From Streptomyces sp. CA-210063 (GTDB lineage: Bacteria > Actinomycetota > Actinomycetes > Streptomycetales > Streptomycetaceae), in assembly GCF_024612015.1 (NCBI RefSeq), contig NZ_CP102512.1, positions 2,790,001 through 2,854,000 of the forward strand: a stretch of 64,000 bases of DNA, in the 5' to 3' direction. The translations under genes were made by a program, and so were the position numbers. Of this stretch, positions 17,839 through 24,870 are shown one piece after another. The notes under the pieces are model-generated. The model did not search any database. It saw nothing but the letters and a program-made list of their open reading frames with translations, and was not told where the DNA came from. The number at the start of each line of letters is the position of its first letter. Within the stretch, counting starts at the first letter, position 1.

Positions 17839-17867
17839 AGGTTAAGTGAACCTGTGGGGGTGCACAA
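17839..17867 (-). promoter_or_regulatory. Probable promoter of the LplABC importer operon
   Basis: On the minus strand TTGTGC (17867-17862) and TAACCT (17844-17839) are spaced by 17 bp. The transcript would start about ten bases before the operator and have a leader of about 150 bases before the ATG at 17680. Confidence 0.5.
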
Positions 17868-17967
17868 GAGTCGTTTCCACAATTCCCCGGGCATACAAAG
17901 GACCTGAGTGATCAGCACCGACGGCGGACATGACAGTGAGGAAACGAATCCGTTGCGCCTTGGTCTC

Positions 17968-18010
17968 TTGACACCCACCCCACCGTCGAATGAGCATCGA
18001 AGCGCTTCGA
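17968..18010 (+). promoter_or_regulatory. GH3 promoter -35 region and operator (TCGAAGCGCTTCGA, right copy)
   Basis: A consensus TTGACA is at 17968-17973; the expected -10 position (around 17991) is a poor match. The palindrome TCGAAGCGCTTCGA at 17997-18010 would cover the transcription start. Being identical to the left copy, it suggests that the divergent importer and GH3 genes share one repressor. The divergent region 17681-18045 holds no gene. Confidence 0.65.
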
Positions 18011-18045
18011 AAGCGCCTCGCCGCTCCACCGCAAAGGGATCCCAC

Positions 18046-20907
18046 GTGACCGCACAGACGCCGCCCACGCCGCCTTTCCGCGATCCGCAGCTGCCGCTCG
18101 CGAAGCGCATCGACGATCTGCTCCAGCGGCTCACCCTGGACGAGAGGATCGCGTTCCTGCACCAGTTCGCACCCGCCGTCGACCGTCTCGGGGTGGCCGC
18201 CTTCCGCACCGGCCAGGAGGCCCTGCACGGGGTGGCCTGGATGGGCCCCGCGACAGTGTTCCCGCAGGCCATCGGCCTCGGCGCGACCTGGAACGAGGAC
18301 CTCGTACGCCGCGTCGGCGAGGCCGTGTCCATGGAGACCCGCGCCATGCGCGCCCGCGACGACCGCGTCGGGCTCAACGTCTGGTCCCCCACGGTCAACC
18401 TGCTGCGCCACCCCCTGTGGGGCCGCAACGAGGAGGGCTACTCCGAGGACCCCAGGCTGACCTCGGCGATCGCGACCGCGTACACCCGCGGCCTGCGCGG
18501 CGATCACCCGACGTACTGGCGGACGGCCCCCGTGCTCAAGCACTGGCTGGCCCACAACAACGAGACCGACCGCTCCGTCACGTCCTCCTCGGTCCGCCCC
18601 CGCGTCCTGCACGAGTACGACCTGCGGGCCTTCCGCGAGACGGTCGAGGCGGGCGCGGTGGCCGGCGTGATGCCCGCGTACAACCTGGTCAACGGCCGCC
18701 CCAACCATGTCTCGCCCTATCTGAGCGAGCATCTGCGTGCCTGGACGGACGAGCATCTGCTCGTCTGCTCGGACGCGGGCGCGCCGTCGAACCTCGTCGA
18801 CTCCGAGCACTACTACGACACCCACGAGGAGGCGACCGCCGCCTCGCTGCGGGCCGGCGTCGACAGCTTCACCGACCATGGCACGGAGAGTTCGACGATG
18901 ATCGGACGCATCCGGGGCGCCCTGGACCAGGGTCTGCTGGACTCGGACGACATCGACGAGGCGGTCCGCCGGCAGCTCTCGGTCCGTTTCCGCCTCGGCG
19001 AGTTCGACCCCGAGACCGACCCGTACGCCGACGTCAAGGACTTCGACACCCCGGCCCACCGCGCCCTCGCCCAGGAGGCCGCCGAGCAGGCGGTCGTCCT
19101 GCTGAAGAACGAGGGCGGCCTGCTGCCGCTCGCAGCCGACGCCCGCATCGCCGTCGTCGGTCTGCTCGCCGACGAGTGCAAGCTCGACTGGTACAGCGGC
19201 ACCCTCATCCACCGCTCGACCCCGCTCGAAGGCCTGTACGACCGCTTCGGCGCCGAGCGTGTGACGTTCGCGGAGGGCGTGGACCGCGTCCGCCTCAAGG
19301 CGCTGTCCACCGGCGCGTATGTGTCCGTGCCCGAGGCGGCCGACGCCACCGACGAGGTGCGCGGCGCGGAGGGCGCCCTCGACCCGGCGCTCCTCGCCGG
19401 CCGCACGGACCTGCCACCGCTCACCACGGACGCCGACGGCACCGAGCTGGCCCTCATCGACTGGGGCGAGGGCGTGCTCACCTTCCGCGCGCCGGACGGC
19501 CGTTACCTCTCGGTCGCCGACGACGGCCGTCTGCGCGCCTCGGCCGACCGGCCCGGCGGCTGGGTCGTCCAGGAGACCTTCCGCCTGGAGCCCTCCGAAT
19601 CCCATGGGAACGGTCACCTCCTCAAGCACACAGGGACAGGCCGGTACGTCACTGTCGGCGCCGACGGCGTAAAGGTTGCCGACGAGAACGACGCGCATCC
19701 GGAGATCTTCGAGCTCATGGTGACCGAGTCCGGTGAGGAGGCCGTGACCAGGGCGGCCGCCGCGGCCGACGTGGTCGTCGTGGTGGCGGGCAACGACCCG
19801 CACATCAACGGCCGCGAGACCGAGGACCGCCCGACCCTCGCCCTCCCCGCCCACCAGGAGCGCCTGCTGCGCGCGGCCCGCGCCGCCAACCCGAACACCG
19901 CGCTGGTCCTGGTCTCGGCCTACCCGTACGCGGTCGACCCCGCCGAGCTGCCCGCCGTCGTGTGGACCGCGCACGGCGGCCAGGCCGCGGGCACCGCCCT
20001 CGCCCGGGTCCTCGCCGGTGACGTCTCCCCCGCGGGCCGCCTCCCGCAGACCTGGTACGCCGCCGACGCGGACCTCCCCGACCTCCTCGACTACGACGTG
20101 ATCGGCGCCCGCCAGACGTACCTCTACTTCGAGGGCACCCCGCTGTTCCCGTTCGGCCACGGCCTGTCGTACGCGGAGTTCGCGTACGGAAACCTCCGCA
20201 CCCATGTGGGTGAGGGCGAGCTGACGGTCGCCTTCACCGTCACCAACACGGGCGCGGTGACCGCCGACGAGGTCGCCCAGCTCTACGTCCGCGCCGAGAA
20301 CCCCTCGGTCCCCCGCCCGCGCCGCGAGCTGCTCGGCCACCGCCGCGTCACCCTCGCCCCCGGCGCCTCGACGGAGCTGACCTTCCGACTCCCACTCTCC
20401 GTCCTTCAGTTCTGGGACGTGGCGCACGGCACCTGGCATCTGGAGCCGGGCGCGTACGAACTGCTGGCCGGCGCGTCGAGCGAGGACATCCGCCTCCGCA
20501 GGACCGTCGCCGTCGAGGGCGAGCCGGTCGCCCCGCGCCCGGTCGTCACCCACGGCCTGAACGCGGCGGACTTCAACGAGCAGCGCGGCACGGAGATCGT
20601 CGACCGTACGAAGGTGTCGGGCGACGCGGTGACGCCCGTGGGCGGTGAATCGGGTGAACTCCTCTTCCACGACTGCGACTTCGGCGCGGGTGTCACCGAG
20701 ATGACGGTGGAGGCGGCGGGCGGGGGGAGCGTCGAGTTCTCCCTCATCGGGGGTCCGGTGCTGGCGACGCTGACGCTCGACACCCCCACCACGGACCCGT
20801 ACACGTACACGACCCTGCGCGCCGCCGTCTCGGCCGCCGGCGTGCACGACGTCCACCTCAAGCTGCGCGGCCCGCTGCGGCTGGCGCACGTCGGCTTCTC
20901 CGGCTGA
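18046..20907 (+). CDS. GH3 beta-glucosidase/beta-xylosidase with inserted beta-trefoil-like and C-terminal CBM-like domains
   Basis: Cytoplasmic exo-glycosidase of 953 residues without a signal peptide. The GH3 N-terminal barrel ends with the nucleophile segment LLVCSDAGAP (D243); the alpha/beta sandwich (QAVVLLKNEGGLLPL) is interrupted at about residues 420-560 by a fascin/ricin-like insert (GTGRYVTVGADGVKVADEN). It resumes with VVVVVAGNDPHINGRETEDR and ends in a fibronectin III-like domain (LFPFGHGLSYAEFAYGNL), followed by a C-terminal beta-sandwich of about 130 residues resembling a CBM6. The GTG start has AAAGGGA upstream. It would hydrolyse glucose or xylose from imported oligosaccharides. 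It is transcribed divergently from the importer under identical palindromes and followed by a strong terminator. Confidence 0.88.
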   Translation: MTAQTPPTPPFRDPQLPLAKRIDDLLQRLTLDERIAFLHQFAPAVDRLGVAAFRTGQEALHGVAWMGPATVFPQAIGLGATWNEDLVRRVGEAVSMETRAMRARDDRVGLNVWSPTVNLLRHPLWGRNEEGYSEDPRLTSAIATAYTRGLRGDHPTYWRTAPVLKHWLAHNNETDRSVTSSSVRPRVLHEYDLRAFRETVEAGAVAGVMPAYNLVNGRPNHVSPYLSEHLRAWTDEHLLVCSDAGAPSNLVDSEHYYDTHEEATAASLRAGVDSFTDHGTESSTMIGRIRGALDQGLLDSDDIDEAVRRQLSVRFRLGEFDPETDPYADVKDFDTPAHRALAQEAAEQAVVLLKNEGGLLPLAADARIAVVGLLADECKLDWYSGTLIHRSTPLEGLYDRFGAERVTFAEGVDRVRLKALSTGAYVSVPEAADATDEVRGAEGALDPALLAGRTDLPPLTTDADGTELALIDWGEGVLTFRAPDGRYLSVADDGRLRASADRPGGWVVQETFRLEPSESHGNGHLLKHTGTGRYVTVGADGVKVADENDAHPEIFELMVTESGEEAVTRAAAAADVVVVVAGNDPHINGRETEDRPTLALPAHQERLLRAARAANPNTALVLVSAYPYAVDPAELPAVVWTAHGGQAAGTALARVLAGDVSPAGRLPQTWYAADADLPDLLDYDVIGARQTYLYFEGTPLFPFGHGLSYAEFAYGNLRTHVGEGELTVAFTVTNTGAVTADEVAQLYVRAENPSVPRPRRELLGHRRVTLAPGASTELTFRLPLSVLQFWDVAHGTWHLEPGAYELLAGASSEDIRLRRTVAVEGEPVAPRPVVTHGLNAADFNEQRGTEIVDRTKVSGDAVTPVGGESGELLFHDCDFGAGVTEMTVEAAGGGSVEFSLIGGPVLATLTLDTPTTDPYTYTTLRAAVSAAGVHDVHLKLRGPLRLAHVGFSG

Positions 20908-20933
20908 GGGTCCGGAAGCAGGCCGACACACAG

Positions 20934-20973
20934 AAGGGGCCCGGCACCGGAAGGCATCGGTGCCGGGCCCCTT
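20934..20973 (+). terminator. Strong hairpin terminator after GH3 gene
   Basis: A perfect 16-bp stem (AAGGGGCCCGGCACCG with its complement) and an 8-base loop, 27 bp after the GH3 stop. It also faces the 3' end of the minus-strand aldehyde dehydrogenase gene, so it may act in both directions. Confidence 0.85.
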
Positions 20974-21065
20974 CATCCCGGGATCTGACCCCAGAGTACA
21001 TGAAAATGATTGTCAGAAGCTAGGGGTCGTCGGGAACCGGGCCCAGATGTCCGAGATGTGTACGT

Positions 21066-22517
21066 TCAGAGCTGGAGCCCCGTCAGGACCATCACCCGCT
21101 CGTACGTGTAGTCGTCCATGGCGAAGCGCACGCCCTCCCGACCGACGCCGGACTGCTTCACTCCGCCGTACGGCATCTGGTCGGCGCGGTAGGACGGCAC
21201 GTCGCCGACGACCACGCCGCCGACCTCCAGCGCGCGGTGGGCGCGGAAGGCGGTCTGCAGATCGTGCGTGAAGACGCCCGCCTGGAGGCCGTACTTGGAG
21301 TCGTTGACGGCGGCGAAGGCCTCGGCCTCCCCCGCCACCTTCGTCACGGTGAGGACGGGCCCGAAGACCTCCTCGCAGGAGAGCGTCACGTCGGCGGGTA
21401 CGTCGGCGAGGACGGTCGGCGCGTATGTGGCGCCGTCCCGCTTGCCGCCGGTGAGGAGAGCGGCCCCGGCGTCGACCGCTTCCCGGACCCACGCCTCGAC
21501 GCGCTTGGCGGCGTCCTCGCTCACCAGCGGCCCCACGTCGGTGGCGCCGTCGGAGGGGTCACCGGTGACCTGTGCCTCGACCGCGGCGACGATGCGCGGC
21601 AGCAGCCGCTCGTACACGGAGGCGTCCGCGATCACCCGCTGTACGGAGATGCAGGACTGGCCGCCCTGGTAGTTCGAGAAGGTCGCGATCCGGGTCGCGG
21701 CCCAGTCGAGGTCCTCGTCGCTCGCCCAGTCGGCCAGCACGACCGCCGCGCCGTTGCCGCCCAGCTCCAGCGTGCAGTGCTTGCGCGGCGCCGAGTCCAT
21801 GATCGCGTAGCCGACCTTCTCGGACCCGGTGAAGGAGATCACGGGCAGCCGCTCGTCCTGGACGAGGGCGGGCATGCGGTCGTTGGCGACGGGGAGGATG
21901 CTCCAGGCGCCGGTGGGGAGTTCGGTCGCCGCCTCCGAGAGCAGGTCGCCGATGATCAGACCGGAGAGCGGGGTGGCCGGGGCGGGCTTCAGGATGATCG
22001 GCACACCGGCCGCGATCGCCGGGGCGATCTTGTGGGCGCAGAGGTTGAGCGGGAAGTTGAAGGGCGCGATTCCGAGGACGACGCCCTTGGGGAAGCGGCG
22101 AGTGAAGGCGAGCCGTCCCTGTCCGCCGAGGTCGGTGTCGAGTCGCTGCGCCTCGCCGCCGTTGAACCGGCGGGCCTCTTCCGCCGCGAACCGGAACACG
22201 GAGACGGCCCGGCCGACCTCGCCCCGCGCCCATTTGATCGGCTTGCCGTTCTCGGCGGAGATCAGCTGCGCGATCTCCTCGGTCCGCTCGACGAGACGCC
22301 GGCTGACGTGGTCCAGGGCGGCGGCCCGCACATGCGCCGGCGTCGCCGCGAACTCGTCCCGTACGGCGTAGGCGGCGGCCACGGCCTCTTCGACCTGCTC
22401 GTCCGTCGGCACGCTCACCCTGCCGACCAGGCGGCCGTCCCAGGGCGACGTGACATCGAACGTGGTCTCACCGGTGGCCTGGCGGCCGGCGAGCCAGAAG
22501 GCGTGCGTGGCGGTCAT
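21066..22517 (-). CDS. Aldehyde dehydrogenase, probable succinate-semialdehyde dehydrogenase
   Basis: NAD(P)-dependent aldehyde dehydrogenase of 483 residues. Visible motifs are PFNFPLNLCAHKIAPAIAAG, FTGSEKVG (cofactor loop), TLELGGNGAAVVL with the general-base glutamate, and NYQGGQSCISVQR with catalytic C289. The ATG at 22517 is preferred over upstream codons, which run into a repeat element. It lies downstream of a PucR regulator and near gabT, so oxidation of succinate semialdehyde from GABA is likely, though neighbours are the only basis for the substrate; a glyceraldehyde- or lactaldehyde-type enzyme cannot be excluded. Confidence 0.82.
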   Translation of the reverse strand: MTATHAFWLAGRQATGETTFDVTSPWDGRLVGRVSVPTDEQVEEAVAAAYAVRDEFAATPAHVRAAALDHVSRRLVERTEEIAQLISAENGKPIKWARGEVGRAVSVFRFAAEEARRFNGGEAQRLDTDLGGQGRLAFTRRFPKGVVLGIAPFNFPLNLCAHKIAPAIAAGVPIILKPAPATPLSGLIIGDLLSEAATELPTGAWSILPVANDRMPALVQDERLPVISFTGSEKVGYAIMDSAPRKHCTLELGGNGAAVVLADWASDEDLDWAATRIATFSNYQGGQSCISVQRVIADASVYERLLPRIVAAVEAQVTGDPSDGATDVGPLVSEDAAKRVEAWVREAVDAGAALLTGGKRDGATYAPTVLADVPADVTLSCEEVFGPVLTVTKVAGEAEAFAAVNDSKYGLQAGVFTHDLQTAFRAHRALEVGGVVVGDVPSYRADQMPYGGVKQSGVGREGVRFAMDDYTYERVMVLTGLQL

Positions 22518-22677
22518 ATCGATCCCGGCCCTTCGGTGGGTGACACATCGGCTTTCGGCTCCACGGTAGGGCCGGGGCGGCGGGGGGTCGTTTGTCCGGT
22601 GCGTATGAGTCGGGGTGGGGGGTGTGCCGGATTGGCGTGGTGAGCCGGGGGTGCGGCGGCGAGTGCGGGTGCGTTGT

Positions 22678-22786
22678 GGTTGCTCGCGCAGTTCCCCGCG
22701 CCCCTGAAAAGCAGGGGCTGCGCCCCGTGCTTTTCGGCCCGCAGGGGCCGTGTCTTTAAGGGGCGCGGGGAACTGCGCGAGCAACC
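22678..22786. repeat. Dispersed inverted-repeat element, copy B (28-bp perfect arms)
   Basis: Arms at 22678-22705 (begins GGTTGCTCGCGCAGTTCCCC) and 22759-22786 are exact reverse complements over 28 bp, with a 53-bp spacer. It is the best-preserved copy of the family in this window. It lies in the 327-bp gap between the pucR and aldehyde dehydrogenase genes; the rest of that gap shows nothing else I can interpret. Confidence 0.85.
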
Positions 22787-22844
22787 CCCACTCACCCGCA
22801 CACGAACAACGAACCCAAGGCGCCCCTCGGAGTCGAAGGCGCCG

Positions 22845-24713
22845 CTACTCCCCCGCCGCAGCCGTCGCCTTCAGCGCCAGCCACAGCTCCATCCGTACAT
22901 CCGGATCGTCCAGTGAACGCCCCAGGATCTCCTCCACCCGCCGCATCCGGTACCGCAACGTGTGCCGGTGGACGCCGAGGTCCGCCGCGGCCGCGTCCCA
23001 CTGGCCGTGCCGCGACAGCCACGCCCGCAGCGAGGCGACCAGATCCCCCCGCCCGGTCGCGTCGTGTTCGCGCAGGGGGCGGAGGATGCTGTCGGCGAAG
23101 GCACGCACCGCGTCATCGGCGAGGAGCGGCAGCACGGACCCGGCGGCCAGCTCCTCGTGCTCGACGAGGCACCGCCCCCGCCGCCGCGCCACGGACAGCG
23201 CCTGCTCGGCCTGCTTGTACGCGGCACCCGCCGCGATGGGCCCGGCGGGCGCGGACAGCCCGACGACGAGTTCCTCCTCCTCGACGGCCATGGAGGCGGC
23301 GACGGCGGCGGACACGGAACCGCCCGCCCCCGGCTCCCGCCCGGCCGCCCTCGACGCCTCCAAGGCCGCCGCGAACTCCCCGCACGCGGCGACCGCCGCA
23401 CCCCCGTCCACGGCGAGCACCACGAGCCGCTCCCCGTCCGGGACGACGAGCACAGCCTCCCCGGCCCGCGCGGCGGCGGCCTCCACGACCTCGACGAGCT
23501 GCCCGAGCAGGTCACCGTCCGGGTCGCCGGTGGCCGGCGCGGCAGCCGTCACCCGCCCCCCGCCTTCCGCACCGCCGACGCCGCGCCCGGCCCCGGGCCC
23601 GGACCGAGGGCGGGCGCCGGCCCCGATCCCAGTCGCAGCCCCGGAGGGATGCGCGGCTCCAGCCGCACTTTCGACCTCGCCCCCAGCGGCCGCCCCACCC
23701 GCAGCAGCCACCCCGGTCGCGGCGGCCACCCCGGTCGCAGCCGCCGCCCCGTCCACCCGCGCCCGCGCCGCCGAAGCCGAGGCCGCCTCCGCGAGGACCA
23801 GCCGGAACGGCGCGTCCAGCAGTGCTCCGTACAGATCGCCGGCGACGGCTCGCGCGTGGTCGCACTCCCCGGCCAGCAGCATGCGCAGCACCGCCGCGCC
23901 GATCCGCTGCTCGGCGGCGTGCAGCGAGCGCGACCGTTCCGTCGTGAGGGTGAGGAGGGCGATCGCGGAGTGGACGGCGTACCGCTCGGCGGTACCCGGG
24001 GCCCCGGCCGTGCCCACGGCGAGGGCGGCGCGGGCCCGGCGCCCGGTGCCGAGGGAGTGCAGCTCGACGCGGTCCTCGCCGCCGACGACCGCGCTGGCCG
24101 GCGCGGGCCGGTCCCGCAGCCGTTCGACGTCGGCGGTGAGCCGCCCGGCCCGCCGCTCCGCCCACTCGGGCGCCACCGCGACGACCGCACCGGAGGCGTC
24201 GTACAGGGCGGCCCACCCGTCGACCTGCGAGGCGAGCACGGCGAGCAGCCCCTCGGGGCCGTCGGTCAACGCCTGCTTGGTGAGTTCCCGTTGCGCGGCG
24301 AACCCCGCCGTCACCGCCCGGTACTGCTCGGCGGCGATGGCGGCCGACACCGCCTTGCTGATGGCGAGGAAGGGCGTGCGCCGGGGCACTTCCAGGAGGG
24401 GCAGCCCCTCCCCCCGCGCCGCGTCGACGAGCGCCGTGGGGATGTCCTCGTAGTGCACGCCGACGGCGAAGCCGAGCCCGACGACCCCGGCCCCCACCAG
24501 CCGCCGTACATAGCGCCGCATCGCCTCCGGATCCTCCGCGTCCAGCTTCAACGCGGTGATCAGCAGCAGCTCCCCGCCCTCCATGTACGGCACGGGGTCG
24601 GCGAGCTCACTGGCGTGCGCCCAGCGCACCGGCACGTCCAGGCGGTCCTCGCCCGCCCGCACGGTCAGCTTGAGCGCGGAGTGGTGGACGAGCGAGGCGA
24701 GCGTGGGGGGCAT
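22845..24713 (-). CDS. PucR-family transcriptional regulator
   Basis: Regulator of 622 residues. The N-terminal PucR purine-catabolism-type sensing domain spans about residues 5-130 (RWAHASELADPVPYMEGGELLLITAL, VVGLGFAVGVHYEDIP). A GGDEF-like middle region follows, and the C-terminal helix-turn-helix (LRAWLSRHGQWDAAAADLGVHRHTLRYRMRRVEEILG) is typical of this family. A low-complexity Ala/Gly linker at about residues 285-355 (AAATGVAAATGV, then GAGARPRSGPGAGRG) is longer than usual. GAAGG precedes the ATG. PucR relatives often activate amino- or purine-catabolic genes; the position before the aldehyde dehydrogenase and near gabT suggests control of GABA/polyamine breakdown. Confidence 0.88.
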   Translation of the reverse strand: MPPTLASLVHHSALKLTVRAGEDRLDVPVRWAHASELADPVPYMEGGELLLITALKLDAEDPEAMRRYVRRLVGAGVVGLGFAVGVHYEDIPTALVDAARGEGLPLLEVPRRTPFLAISKAVSAAIAAEQYRAVTAGFAAQRELTKQALTDGPEGLLAVLASQVDGWAALYDASGAVVAVAPEWAERRAGRLTADVERLRDRPAPASAVVGGEDRVELHSLGTGRRARAALAVGTAGAPGTAERYAVHSAIALLTLTTERSRSLHAAEQRIGAAVLRMLLAGECDHARAVAGDLYGALLDAPFRLVLAEAASASAARARVDGAAAATGVAAATGVAAAGGAAAGGEVESAAGAAHPSGAATGIGAGARPRSGPGAGRGVGGAEGGGRVTAAAPATGDPDGDLLGQLVEVVEAAAARAGEAVLVVPDGERLVVLAVDGGAAVAACGEFAAALEASRAAGREPGAGGSVSAAVAASMAVEEEELVVGLSAPAGPIAAGAAYKQAEQALSVARRRGRCLVEHEELAAGSVLPLLADDAVRAFADSILRPLREHDATGRGDLVASLRAWLSRHGQWDAAAADLGVHRHTLRYRMRRVEEILGRSLDDPDVRMELWLALKATAAAGE

Positions 24714-24870
24714 GGGGCCTTCAGTTCGGCGTCAGAACCATCGGGGCGGGGCGGTCTTTTGGCCGCCGCGTATGAACGACCTGCCCCGATTCTGCCTCAC
24801 CGTACGGACACAGGTTCCACACAGCTCGCACCGAATGGCTCAATCCGAACCCATCCCGAGAACCGCCCCC

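Noticed and set aside
14852..17845. A 997-codon plus-strand frame opposite the LplAB genes
   Set aside because: Shadow of the minus-strand permease and binding-protein genes; no recognisable protein features.
17842..20976. A very long antisense open frame opposite the GH3 gene
   Set aside because: Its sequence is Arg/Gly/Val-rich without motifs, and the GH3 protein on the plus strand has clear domains. In high-GC DNA codon bias keeps antisense frames open.
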